In this document: piece after piece, positions 52,353-61,827 of the stretch | Layout of the letters: each line of letters starts with the position of its first letter | Position numbering within the stretch: the first letter of the stretch is position 1 | NCBI RefSeq assembly: GCF_019130065.1 | Contig: NZ_JAHSPG010000018.1 | Coordinates: 609,910-673,909 of the forward strand | Reading direction: 5' to 3' | Source: Pinibacter aurantiacus | Lineage (GTDB): Bacteria; Bacteroidota; Bacteroidia; Chitinophagales; Chitinophagaceae | DNA: 64,000 nucleotides | Made by a program: the position numbers and the translations under genes | The notes under the pieces: model-generated | What the model was told of the DNA's origin: nothing | Seen by the model: the letters and a program-made list of their open reading frames with translations, nothing else | The model's database searches: none

Positions 52353-52465
52353 AGACGCATTGAATGCGTCTCTGTACCACCACCCCGAATGCAACAAAAA
52401 GGCGTGGAATCGCATTTTTAAACAAACATGTTCCCGGTGCAAGGGAGACGCGTTCAACGCGTCTC
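52351..52465. repeat. Two GAGACGC palindromes after the HTCS gene
   Basis: AGAGACGCATT/AATGCGTCTCT (52351-52373; one-base centre) overlaps the HTCS stop codon. A second, GAGACGCGTT/AACGCGTCTC, lies at 52445-52465. Both are 10-11 base near-perfect palindromes. Between and after is spacer sequence, including CTAACAACTAACAAC words at 52631-52662, with no coding potential in the 462-base gap to susC. Confidence 0.85.
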
Positions 52466-52677
52466 TATAGAACGCCCTCTTGCAACGGCCAGGGCAACAT
52501 TTCGAAAAATACCTGACGCCAAACATTTGCACAAAAAAACACTGACCCGCAACAATTATTTTTGATCGTTTTCCTGCAATTTATCCACCATAACAAGCCT
52601 CTATCAGTCTCTACATGCTGATAATCATTCTCTAACAACTAACAACCAACAACTAACAACTTCTGCCTTAGCAGCAT

Positions 52678-52711
52678 TTTGTCCCCCATATTTCATTTAT
52701 TTGTCCCCCAT
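52678..52711. promoter_or_regulatory. Direct repeat TTTGTCCCCCAT upstream of susC, candidate HTCS site
   Basis: TTTGTCCCCCAT occurs at 52678-52689 and again at 52700-52711, starts 22 bases apart, i.e. two helical turns. AraC-type DNA-binding domains commonly bind such same-face direct repeats. It lies 104 bases before the susC start and is the only such pair I found in the window. HTCS binding is inference. Confidence 0.5.
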
Positions 52712-52814
52712 GGCACCCATATTTCCACTCCTATCTTAGCATCAGAAATTAGGGCGGGCCATTTGCCAAATACCCACCCGACAATTTTTTTTAATTAAAC
52801 ATTGCTTGCAAATT

Positions 52815-55800
52815 ATGAGACGAACTTTGCCTATGCGCAGGAGGGTTGTATTACCATCCCGATCCAATGTCGCACCAAAACTGCTCTTTTCATTTCTCCT
52901 TTTCCTGATCACCTCGGCAGTATTTGCCCAACAACCCGTGAGCGGAGTTGTGAGGTCTGGCGACACCGCAGTAGCCGGCGTAACCGTTACCGTAAAAGGA
53001 ACCAATACCGCTACCAAAACAGACGAACAAGGACACTTTACCATTGCTGCTCCGGCAAACGGAACGTTACTATTTACACACATCAACTACAATCCTGTTT
53101 CACAAAAAGTGACCGGCAGCTCCATGAACATTGCGCTCGAACTGATGAACGCAAACATGGGCGAGGTAGTAGTAGTGGGTTACAACTCGCAGAAAAAAGC
53201 CACTCTGACCGGCTCTGTTTCTGTGGTAAAAGGAGGTGACCTTGTAAAAAGTCCGCAGCCGAACCTGTCCAACTCACTTGCCGGACGTTTTTCCGGTCTG
53301 ATGATCAACAACAGAAGCGGCGAACCCGGTTATGACGGATCTTCATTCACTATACGCGGCCTGGCAACCACCGGAAACAACGATGTACTGATAGTAGTAG
53401 ACGGAGTGCCGGGACAAGTTGGCGGTTTAGAAAGATTGAACCCTAACGATATTGAAAGCATGACCGTTTTGAAAGATGCGTCCGCCGCCATCTATGGTAG
53501 CCGCGCTGCAAACGGCGTTATTCTTGTAACGACAAAACGCGGTAAAACAGGGAAGCCTACCATCAACGCAAGTTTCAACCAGGGCTTTTCTTCGCCAACC
53601 CGTTTGCCTGAAATGGCCGACGCGCCAACCTACGCAACGATCAGCAACGAAATTGCTTATTACAACAACAAAGCCGGTGGCATGAACCAGCAATATTCAG
53701 CTGACGAAATCACCAAATTTGGCAACGGCTCCGATCCGCTGAATTATCCAAATACAGATTGGGCAAAAGAAACATTGAAGAAATCAGCGTTGCAGAACCA
53801 GGCAAACGTATCTGTAGCCGGCGGCTCCGACAATGTGCGTTATTACATTTCTGCAGGAACGCTTTACCAGGACGGCATTTACAAGAATGGTGCAACGAAC
53901 TACAAACAATATAACTTCCGATCAAACATAGATGCCAACATCACTAAAGACTTCAGAGTTGGCTTGTACCTCTCTGGCCGTGAGGAAGACAGACAATATC
54001 CAATCGCTAATGCAGGAGATATTTTCCGTTCTATTTATCGTGCCTATTCTACAGTGCCTGCACGTTATCCAAACGGTTTGCCTTCCTACGGTATTGAAGG
54101 TAACAACCCTGTGATGATGGTAACGGATGCCGGTGGAACAAACAAAAATCCAACACAGGTTTTTAATGGCATCTTAAAAGGAAGCTACAACATTGCTGCT
54201 GTGAAAGGCTTGTCAATAGACGGTTTCGCAGCCTTTGACAAATCATGGTCATTCGCCAAGGCATTTGCAACACCGTACGTTTTATATTCCTACGACAAAA
54301 CAACAAACACATACAACCCAAGAATTGTAGGCGGTTCCAATAATGCAGCGTCGTTAACTGAAACGCAATACAACATTGGTCAGAACACCTACAATATTAA
54401 GATCAACTACCAGCGTGATTTTAAAAATGGCAACCACTTGAATGCATTCATTGGTTATGAGCAAAGTGAAATCAAAAAAGATAGTTTCTCTGCATCACGC
54501 ATTAATTTCTTAAGTACGTTGACCCCGGAACTTTCACAAGGCGGCACCGCCGCAACTGACAGGGACAACACAGGTAAAAGTTATCATTTCACACGTAAAA
54601 GTTACTTAGGAAAAGTTTCTTACGACTTTCAGGAAAAATATCTTGTAGACGTGCAAATGCGTATTGACGGTTCTTCCACTTTCCCCGAAGGCAATCAATA
54701 TGGCTACTTTCCATCTGCCTCAATCGGTTGGAGAATATCCAAAGAAAAATGGTTCTCTGCTTTGTTTGTAAACGATCTGAAAATACGCGCTTCTTATGGT
54801 GCCTTGGGTAATGATAACGTGTCGCATTTCCAATATTTCGACAACTATTCACTCAAAAACCAATTCGTTTCACAAACTAGCAACGGCCCGGGAATATTGC
54901 CCGGCGTGGATCTTACAAAACTCGCCAACCCACACATTCACTGGGAGGACTCGCGTAAAACTGACGTTGCCATTGAAGGTTTGTTGTTCCACAAACTCAA
55001 CTTTGAATTCATCTATTTCAAACAGGAACGTTCAAACATCCTGGCTCCACGTAATGCCTCCATTCCATATGTTTCTGGTATCGTGAATCCTTACACAGGC
55101 GATCCTTTGGTGCCTTCCGAAAACATTGTTAGAGTTGGCAGCCAGGGCATAGAAGCAACAGTTGGTTATAGCGAAAGGGGCGGCAAGTTCCACTACGGTG
55201 CGTCTGCGAATTTCACTTATGCAAAAAGCAAAATCAAATTCATAGATGAAGCAGCGGGCGTATTGGATTATCAAAAACTAACCGGACAACCTTTGAACAC
55301 TTATTTGTTGTACAGATCGATTGGCATCTTCCGCACTGCTGAAGACATCAATAAAGTGCCACACCTTACAAGTGCACAGCCCGGCGATTTGATTTATGAA
55401 GATTACAACCAAGATGGCAAGATCACTGCTGACGACCAGGTAAGAACAAAATATGGCAACGTTCCGTTGATTTCTTACGGCTTGAATTTGTTTGCTGACT
55501 ATGCAAATTTCGATTTGTCAATTGTATTCGCGGGACAAGCAGAAGTGAGCCAATATGTATTACCGGAGTCTGGTACTGTTGGCAATTTCTACAGCAGCTG
55601 GGCAGACAACCGTTGGAGTCCAACCAACACAAACGGTTCTTATCCAAGAGTGGACACGCGTACATCCTCTTCTGTAAATGGTGGTTTGTATCCAAATACT
55701 TTCTGGTTGAATAATGCATCTTTCCTGAGATTGAAAAACCTTGAATTGGGCTACAACCTGCCACAGTCTTTGATTTCACGCATTCGCATGCAAGGCGCGA

Positions 55801-55934
55801 GGTTCTATGTAAACGGCTTTAACCTGTTTACCATTACTAAAGTGAAAGACTACGATCCGGAAGGAAGCAATGCTGCGGGACAATTCTATCCGCAACAAAA
55901 GATCATCAACATCGGTGTAAACGTTAGGTTCTAA
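52815..55934 (+). CDS. susC: SusC-type TonB-dependent outer-membrane importer
   Basis: A 1039-residue protein from ATG 52815; the open frame starts three codons earlier at TTG. After a signal peptide (LLFSFLLFLITSAVFAQQ) come a carboxypeptidase-like N-terminal domain (VSGVVRSGDTAVAGVTVTVKGTNTATKTDEQGHFTI), a TonB box region (EVVVVGYNSQKKATLTGSVSVV), the plug (IRGLATTGNNDVLIVVDGVPG, IESMTVLKDASAAIYGSRAANGVILVTTKRG) and the beta-barrel ending in NIGVNVRF. SusC proteins form the outer-membrane channel that, with SusD, takes up glycan fragments using TonB energy. SusD starts 16 bases after its stop. Substrate specificity is likely the same glycan targeted by the GH30, GH2 and GH35 genes that follow. 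Confidence 0.95.
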   Translation: MRRTLPMRRRVVLPSRSNVAPKLLFSFLLFLITSAVFAQQPVSGVVRSGDTAVAGVTVTVKGTNTATKTDEQGHFTIAAPANGTLLFTHINYNPVSQKVTGSSMNIALELMNANMGEVVVVGYNSQKKATLTGSVSVVKGGDLVKSPQPNLSNSLAGRFSGLMINNRSGEPGYDGSSFTIRGLATTGNNDVLIVVDGVPGQVGGLERLNPNDIESMTVLKDASAAIYGSRAANGVILVTTKRGKTGKPTINASFNQGFSSPTRLPEMADAPTYATISNEIAYYNNKAGGMNQQYSADEITKFGNGSDPLNYPNTDWAKETLKKSALQNQANVSVAGGSDNVRYYISAGTLYQDGIYKNGATNYKQYNFRSNIDANITKDFRVGLYLSGREEDRQYPIANAGDIFRSIYRAYSTVPARYPNGLPSYGIEGNNPVMMVTDAGGTNKNPTQVFNGILKGSYNIAAVKGLSIDGFAAFDKSWSFAKAFATPYVLYSYDKTTNTYNPRIVGGSNNAASLTETQYNIGQNTYNIKINYQRDFKNGNHLNAFIGYEQSEIKKDSFSASRINFLSTLTPELSQGGTAATDRDNTGKSYHFTRKSYLGKVSYDFQEKYLVDVQMRIDGSSTFPEGNQYGYFPSASIGWRISKEKWFSALFVNDLKIRASYGALGNDNVSHFQYFDNYSLKNQFVSQTSNGPGILPGVDLTKLANPHIHWEDSRKTDVAIEGLLFHKLNFEFIYFKQERSNILAPRNASIPYVSGIVNPYTGDPLVPSENIVRVGSQGIEATVGYSERGGKFHYGASANFTYAKSKIKFIDEAAGVLDYQKLTGQPLNTYLLYRSIGIFRTAEDINKVPHLTSAQPGDLIYEDYNQDGKITADDQVRTKYGNVPLISYGLNLFADYANFDLSIVFAGQAEVSQYVLPESGTVGNFYSSWADNRWSPTNTNGSYPRVDTRTSSSVNGGLYPNTFWLNNASFLRLKNLELGYNLPQSLISRIRMQGARFYVNGFNLFTITKVKDYDPEGSNAAGQFYPQQKIINIGVNVRF

Positions 55935-55950
55935 ATTCAAAACATCAACA

Positions 55951-57648
55951 ATGAAAACCAGAAATATTATTCATACAGCAATTTGCGCTGCAGTACTTGG
56001 TACCACGGCCATCTCATGCAAAAAAGATTTTCTCAATATAACTCCCACAGATAAATTATCAGAGCAAACGGTGCTTTCCGATACGTCCGTTTTTGAAGCT
56101 TATGTCATTAACCGCTACATCGGCGTAAGACTGCAGGATAAAGAAGGCGATGGTACCGATCCGGGCTTTGGCCGCGGCTTTGAGTACAGCATGTGGAGTT
56201 CTATCACAGACGAATCGATCTACAATAATGACGATAACACATGGCTCATACAAAGAGGTTTATTGGCTCCTGAAAACCTTGGTATGGCAGGAACCATTTG
56301 GCCGCGCAGCTATCGCAGCATTCGGGAAATTAACTTCGCGTTGAACGGATTGTCAACGTTGAAAATGAGCGCGGCGCACAAAACCATTTTGGAAGGCGAA
56401 TTGAAATTCATCCGCGCATTTCGTTACCATGATATCATTCGCAACTATGGTGGTGCCGTATTAATGGGCGACAAGGTTTACCAGTTGTCAGACAACCTCC
56501 AGGATGCTGCGTTGTTCAACAGATCTACTATTAAAGAAAGCATCGATTATGTAGTATCGCAACTGGATGATGCCATTGCTAAACTTCCAAAAGACAACAG
56601 CGACAGTTGGGCACTCGGTCGGGCAACAAAAGGCGCAGCAATGGCTTTGAAAGCGAGAATGTTGCTGTATGCTGCAAGTCCGCAGTACAATACAGGCACA
56701 TGGGCAGACGCTGCAAAAGCAGCCAACGATGTGATCGCGATGAACAAGTACGTGATTTCATCCGACTACAGCAAAATCTTTTTAACCAATACAGATCCTG
56801 AAATCATCTTCGCGAGATTGTATACAAAGAACGCCAACCACACGCACCTTGAAATTGCAAACGGCCCGAACGGTTATGGCGGCTGGGGCGGAAACCTGCC
56901 ACTGCAAAACCTTGTAGACGATTACGAAATGACAAACGGCAAAGCGATCACTGACGCGTCATCAGGCTATGACCCAAACAATCCATATGTTGGAAGAGAT
57001 CCACGTTTCTACGCGACTGTTCTTTACAACAACTCTGCTTATCGTGGAGCAACCGTAGAAACATTTACACCCGGCGGAAAAGATTCTAAAGACGGCAATG
57101 ACAACTGGAACACTTCTAAAACAGGTTACTATCTTAAAAAATTCATGAACGATGCGTATCCATTGCAAAACCCCTGGGGCAATGCAGGTTTCCAGCCATG
57201 GATATATTTCAGGTACGCAGAAGTTTTATTGAACTATGCAGAAGCAGCAAACGAAGCATATGGCCCTGATGTAGTACCAGCGGGCATGACACTATCTGCA
57301 AGAGCAGCGGTTAACCAGGTGCGTGCAAGGGCAAGTGTGAACATGCCACCATTGGCAGCCGGCTTAACACAGGCACAAATGAGAGACGCCGTGAGATATG
57401 AAAGAAGGGTAGAGCTTGCATTTGAAGAGTTCCGCTTCTATGACGTAAGAAGATGGCAGATAGCAGAAGTAACAGAGAACAAACCTGCACTTGGCATTAC
57501 CATTACGAAGAGTGGCAGCACTTATTCATATGCGTCAAAAGTAGCGCTTGACGGTCGCCATTTTGAAAAGAAACATTATTGGCTGCCAATTCCACGTGCA
57601 GAAATTCAGGCATCTAACAACAAGATCAAACAGAACGACGGATATTAA
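55951..57648 (+). CDS. susD: SusD-type glycan-binding lipoprotein
   Basis: A 565-residue outer-membrane lipoprotein. The lipobox is TTAISC with Cys23, followed by the canonical SusD opening KDFLNITPTDKLSEQ. The helical TPR-like core shows FIRAFRYHDIIRNYGGAVL, GAAMALKARMLLYAASPQYN, YFRYAEVLLNYAEAANEAYG and the family tail motif RYERRVELAFEEFRFYDVRRW. Its end HYWLPIPRAEIQASNNKIKQN is also canonical. It closes over the SusC channel and captures glycans outside the cell. Directly follows susC; separated from the GH30 gene by a long inverted repeat. Confidence 0.95.
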   Translation: MKTRNIIHTAICAAVLGTTAISCKKDFLNITPTDKLSEQTVLSDTSVFEAYVINRYIGVRLQDKEGDGTDPGFGRGFEYSMWSSITDESIYNNDDNTWLIQRGLLAPENLGMAGTIWPRSYRSIREINFALNGLSTLKMSAAHKTILEGELKFIRAFRYHDIIRNYGGAVLMGDKVYQLSDNLQDAALFNRSTIKESIDYVVSQLDDAIAKLPKDNSDSWALGRATKGAAMALKARMLLYAASPQYNTGTWADAAKAANDVIAMNKYVISSDYSKIFLTNTDPEIIFARLYTKNANHTHLEIANGPNGYGGWGGNLPLQNLVDDYEMTNGKAITDASSGYDPNNPYVGRDPRFYATVLYNNSAYRGATVETFTPGGKDSKDGNDNWNTSKTGYYLKKFMNDAYPLQNPWGNAGFQPWIYFRYAEVLLNYAEAANEAYGPDVVPAGMTLSARAAVNQVRARASVNMPPLAAGLTQAQMRDAVRYERRVELAFEEFRFYDVRRWQIAEVTENKPALGITITKSGSTYSYASKVALDGRHFEKKHYWLPIPRAEIQASNNKIKQNDGY

Positions 57649-57657
57649 TAAACAACA

Positions 57658-57790
57658 TTTTCACGCAAAGGCGCAAAGGAAAAAACCAAGATCGCAAAGT
57701 TTTTTTTCTTCCGAGACTCCTGATTTTTTTGCGCCCTTGGTTCCTCTTCTCCGCGCCTTTGCGTGAAATCTTTGCGCCTTTGCGTGAAAA
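57658..57790. repeat. GCAAAGGCGCAAAG inverted repeat between susD and the GH30 gene
   Basis: A 21-base stretch (57658-57678) is the exact reverse complement of 57770-57790; the interior repeats the GCAAAG/CTTTGC words (57689-57699, 57749-57769). It sits 9 bases after susD and 13 before the GH30 start, on the same operon, so it may attenuate downstream expression. The same words recur, imperfectly, at 63797-63912. Confidence 0.88.
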
Positions 57791-57803
57791 ATAAAAACAA
57801 CCA

Positions 57804-59330
57804 ATGATTCTACAAAAAAGAACGCTATTGCTCGCGGGTTCGCTACTGTGTTATTTGCACAACAATGCTCAAACTGCAAGTGATGTAACACTTACTATCA
57901 ACGCAAAAAGAACATATCAAACCATCGACAACTTTGCGGCTTCAGATGCATGGTCATGTCAGTTTGTGGGCAATTGGCCCTCAGCAAAAAAGACTGCAAT
58001 AGCCGATTGGCTGTTTAGCATGGATACCGCTGCAAATGGCGCCCCCAAAGGAATCGGGCTCTCTATGTGGCGATACAATCTCGGAGCGGGAAGCGCCCAG
58101 CAAGCTGATGCAAGCGGCATGAAAGATGAATGGAGAAGAGCGGAATCATTTTTAGAATCAAACGGTAATTACAACTTCAACAATCAGACGGGTCAACAAT
58201 GGTTCCTCACTGCAGCAAAAGAAAGAGGCGTTTCAAAATTTCTTGCATTTGTAAACAGTCCCAACGTACAGTTTACAAAAAACAAGAAAGCATCAGCAGA
58301 AAAAGGATTAAGTAACCTCGATAGCAGCCAGTACCAAAACGTAGCAACAGACATTTGCAAATCATTGGAAGGCTTGCGCAAAAAAACCGGCATTACATTC
58401 GATTATATCAGCCCTGTAAATGAACCACAGTGGGACTGGAGCGATTTCGTGCAGGAGGGAACACCATACAGCAATAAAGAAGTTACGGCCTTGACAAAGG
58501 TGCTCAGCAATACATTAAATGAACAAAAGCTTTCCACAAAAATATTATTGGGAGAAGCCGGATTGATCGCATATCTGTACACCGATTACGACAAACCGGG
58601 AAGAGGCAACCAGGTGCGCGATTTCATGGAAGCATCTTCACCATTGTATGTTGGTAATGTAAAATCAGTAGCCCCTGTAATCTGCGCCCACAGCTATTTC
58701 ACCACATCCCCTTATTCAAAATCAATTGAGTTAAGAAAACAACTCGCTGGAAAAATTGATTCCGTAAAAGGCCTGTCTTACTGGCAATCCGAATACTGCA
58801 TATTAGGCGACAACAATGGTGAAATAGACGGCAACAAACGCGACACTGGCATGAAGTCCGCACTATATCTAGCCAGTGTAATACACACAGATCTTGCTGT
58901 AGCAAATGCTGCTGCATGGCAGTGGTGGTTGTCGATTTCCCCTTACGATTATAAAGACGGTCTTATCTATATCGACCAAAATAAAACAGACGGCAATTAT
59001 TACGACAGCAAGATGCTCTGGGCATTTGGTAATTACAGCCGCTTTGTAAGACCCGGCATGAAACGCATTGATCTTGCATCCTCGCAAACAGACAGCAGTT
59101 TGCTTGCGTCTGCTTATATCGATCAGAAACAAAAAACGATTGTTTCAGTAGTTGTAAATAACGGCAAAGAAAAACGAAACCTCAATCTGCAAGGAATTTC
59201 CGGCAAAAGAAAGAATGTGCAGATAGAAACATACACAACAGATGCAACAAGAAAACTGGCAAAACAAACAGCGGGAGAAACAGTGACTATTGATCCGCAA
59301 AGTGTTACCACATTGGTAATTCATCTGTAA
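57804..59330 (+). CDS. Secreted GH30 glycosidase (endo-beta-1,6-galactanase-like)
   Basis: A 508-residue protein with a signal peptide ending near HNNAQ (residue 23). GH30 TIM barrel plus side beta-domain: IDNFAASDAWSCQFVG opens the catalytic domain, SMWRYNLGAGS, FLAFVNSPNVQFTKN, then the acid/base Glu207 in SPVNEPQWDW and the nucleophile Glu330 in WQSEYC, with WQWWLSISPYDYKDGLIYI after it. The C-terminal strands FGNYSRFVRPGMKRID and SVVVNNGKEKRNLNL are the side beta-domain. This form with NEPQWDW and WQSEYC is close to the beta-1,6-galactanase subfamily; glucanase or xylanase activity cannot be ruled out. It supplies the endo activity of the PUL. Confidence 0.88.
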   Translation: MILQKRTLLLAGSLLCYLHNNAQTASDVTLTINAKRTYQTIDNFAASDAWSCQFVGNWPSAKKTAIADWLFSMDTAANGAPKGIGLSMWRYNLGAGSAQQADASGMKDEWRRAESFLESNGNYNFNNQTGQQWFLTAAKERGVSKFLAFVNSPNVQFTKNKKASAEKGLSNLDSSQYQNVATDICKSLEGLRKKTGITFDYISPVNEPQWDWSDFVQEGTPYSNKEVTALTKVLSNTLNEQKLSTKILLGEAGLIAYLYTDYDKPGRGNQVRDFMEASSPLYVGNVKSVAPVICAHSYFTTSPYSKSIELRKQLAGKIDSVKGLSYWQSEYCILGDNNGEIDGNKRDTGMKSALYLASVIHTDLAVANAAAWQWWLSISPYDYKDGLIYIDQNKTDGNYYDSKMLWAFGNYSRFVRPGMKRIDLASSQTDSSLLASAYIDQKQKTIVSVVVNNGKEKRNLNLQGISGKRKNVQIETYTTDATRKLAKQTAGETVTIDPQSVTTLVIHL

Positions 59331-59376
59331 ACAATACCAGCATAAGTTATTCGCAAACGATTAGATCATAGTTGTA

Positions 59377-61818
59377 ATGAAAAAATATTTTCAGGGTAAA
59401 ATACTAGTAACAATAGCCGTTTGGTTAATTTCTTTTTCTTCGCTTTCTCAAACAACGAGGCAGGAAATATTATTCAACAACAGCTGGAAATTTCATTATG
59501 GCGAAGTGTCGGATGCAATGTCTTCATCCTACAGCGACCAGGAATGGCAAGCAGTTCAACTACCGCACGATTGGAGTATTGAGCAACCATTTAGTGATCA
59601 ATGGGCAAGCGCTACAGGTTTTTTGCCGGGTGGTATTGGTTGGTACCGCAAATCATTTACAGCCCCCGCATCATGGAAAGGAAAAGTTGTTTCCATCAAT
59701 TTTGACGGCGTTTACAACAATAGCGAAGTATGGATCAACGGGCATTATTTGGGTAAACGCCCCAGCGGTTTTGTTCCCTTCGAATATGAACTTACAAAGT
59801 ATTTGAACATTGGCGGCAATAACCTCATTGCCGTAAAAGCAGATCATACAAAATTCGCAGACTCACGCTGGTACACAGGTTCAGGAATTTATCGTGACGT
59901 TCATCTGATCGTTACGGAACCAATGCATATTGCACAATGGGGTGTTTCATTTACTACACCGCAGGTAACAAAAGATATTGCAAAAGCAAAAGTACTGGTA
60001 GTTATTTCGAATGAGAAACATGTAACCGGCAAGACGACTGTACAAGTACAACTAAAAGATAAAACCGGAAAAATTGCTGCCACCTCAAAGCAATCTATTC
60101 AAAGCAATAAAGACAATGCAAAAGTCAATATTGACCTTACAGTAAACAAACCAATGTTGTGGTCAATCAACGATCCGGCATTGTACACTTTACAAGTTGA
60201 CATTTTTTTCAACGGCAAAAAAACGGATGAGTACAAAGAACAAGTAGGCATTCGTTCAATTCGTTTTGATGCCAACAATGGATTTTTTCTCAACGAAGAA
60301 AACATCAAACTCAAGGGTGTTTGCGTGCATGATGATGCAGGTGTGCTGGGCGTTGCAGTGCCAGAGGAAGTTTGGGTGCGCCGCTTACAGGAGTTGAAAG
60401 AAGCAGGCTGTAACTCCTTGCGCATGAGCCACAATCCGCATGCAGCTTACCTATACAAGCTTTGCGATGAAATGGGTTTTGTAGTAATGGACGAAGCTTT
60501 TGATGAATGGGAAGCCGGAAAAAACAAATGGATAAAGGGCTGGAACAAAGGCGAGCCGGGCAAAGACGGCTATCACGAATATTTTAAAGAATGGGCAGAA
60601 CGTGACATCGACGCAATGATCATGCGCAACAGAAACCATCCAAGCATCATCATGTGGAGCATTGGCAACGAGATCGATTATCCAAACGATCCTTACTCGC
60701 ATGAAGTGCTGAACAGTGGCCGCAATCCGCAGATCTACGGCAAAGGTTATTTACCCGATCATCCCCCTGCATCACGACTCGGTGAACTTTCTGCACGATT
60801 GGTAAAAGAAGTAAAAAGTCTTGACACCACAAGACCAGTAACGGCGGCACTCGCTGGCGTTGTAATGTCAAACACAACAAGCTATCCAGCGAGCCTCGAC
60901 ATCGTTGGTTACAACTACCAGGAGTATCGTTATCCTGAAGACCATGCAGCTTATCCGTCACGCGTAATTTACGGCAGTGAAAATGGCATGGCACCCACTG
61001 CATGGAACGCGGTCGACAGCAATCAATACATTTCCGCACAATACTTATGGACTGGCATCGACTACATGGGTGAAGCAGGCGCATGGCCCACACATGGCAG
61101 CGGCGCGGGCTTGCTGAATCTTGGTGGTTTTCGCAAACCAGGATTTTACATTAGACAAACCATGTGGAGTGATAAGCCGGTTGTATACATCGCAACAAGC
61201 AGACACGGCAACAGCAACGACGGCAAGGGCTTCAGAGGTTTATCAAACGAATGGCAAAAAGGCTCCGGGGATAGTGTTACGGTGCATTGTTTTAGCAACT
61301 GCAGTGAAGCAGAACTTTTTATAGATGGAAAATCTCTCGGCAGGCAAACTGTTTCTGCGCCTTATGGCAATGTGAATTGGAATGTGTTGTATGCACCCGG
61401 TGAGTTGAAAGTTATTGGCTACAAACAAAGTAAAGAAGCATCCTCTTATGTTTTGGCATCGACTGGCGCCGCGCAAAAAATTAAAGCGACTGTTTATGAA
61501 CATCCACTTGCACACAAAACTTCTATCAAACAAATTATTGTTGACATAACCGATGCAAATGGCTATGCACTCTACAAACTGGGCAACGAGGTAACTGTTT
61601 CCATCAATGGTAAAGCGACATTGCTTGGCATTGAAAACAGCAATCTTTCTGACACAAGCAGCTACAAAGCCAATCACAAGACTGTTACGAATGGTTCTTT
61701 GATTGTGTACATAAAAGAGCCCGCCGACGGTAGCGCGTTCTCCGTATCCATTACCTCTCCAGGGCTAACACCGGCTACAATAAGTTTTGACAAAGCAAAA
61801 AATTATCTGACCAAATAG
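59377..61818 (+). CDS. Secreted GH2 beta-galactosidase
   Basis: An 813-residue protein with signal peptide (LVTIAVWLISFSSLSQ). GH2 domain order: sugar-binding (FNNSWKFHYG, LPHDWSIEQPFS, SGFVPFEYEL, WYTGSGIYRDV), Ig-like, TIM barrel and a C-terminal beta-domain. The catalytic Glu432 is in MWSIGNEID and the probable nucleophile Glu535 is in VIYGSENGMA, a spacing normal for GH2. GENE context and the WYRKSF/VNGHYLGKRP signatures fit the beta-galactosidase-type members. It likely trims galactose from the fragments made by the GH30 enzyme. Separated by 46 bases from the GH30 gene and by 9 from the GH35 gene, so it is part of the PUL operon. Confidence 0.92.
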   Translation: MKKYFQGKILVTIAVWLISFSSLSQTTRQEILFNNSWKFHYGEVSDAMSSSYSDQEWQAVQLPHDWSIEQPFSDQWASATGFLPGGIGWYRKSFTAPASWKGKVVSINFDGVYNNSEVWINGHYLGKRPSGFVPFEYELTKYLNIGGNNLIAVKADHTKFADSRWYTGSGIYRDVHLIVTEPMHIAQWGVSFTTPQVTKDIAKAKVLVVISNEKHVTGKTTVQVQLKDKTGKIAATSKQSIQSNKDNAKVNIDLTVNKPMLWSINDPALYTLQVDIFFNGKKTDEYKEQVGIRSIRFDANNGFFLNEENIKLKGVCVHDDAGVLGVAVPEEVWVRRLQELKEAGCNSLRMSHNPHAAYLYKLCDEMGFVVMDEAFDEWEAGKNKWIKGWNKGEPGKDGYHEYFKEWAERDIDAMIMRNRNHPSIIMWSIGNEIDYPNDPYSHEVLNSGRNPQIYGKGYLPDHPPASRLGELSARLVKEVKSLDTTRPVTAALAGVVMSNTTSYPASLDIVGYNYQEYRYPEDHAAYPSRVIYGSENGMAPTAWNAVDSNQYISAQYLWTGIDYMGEAGAWPTHGSGAGLLNLGGFRKPGFYIRQTMWSDKPVVYIATSRHGNSNDGKGFRGLSNEWQKGSGDSVTVHCFSNCSEAELFIDGKSLGRQTVSAPYGNVNWNVLYAPGELKVIGYKQSKEASSYVLASTGAAQKIKATVYEHPLAHKTSIKQIIVDITDANGYALYKLGNEVTVSINGKATLLGIENSNLSDTSSYKANHKTVTNGSLIVYIKEPADGSAFSVSITSPGLTPATISFDKAKNYLTK

Positions 61819-61827
61819 ACACCGAAA

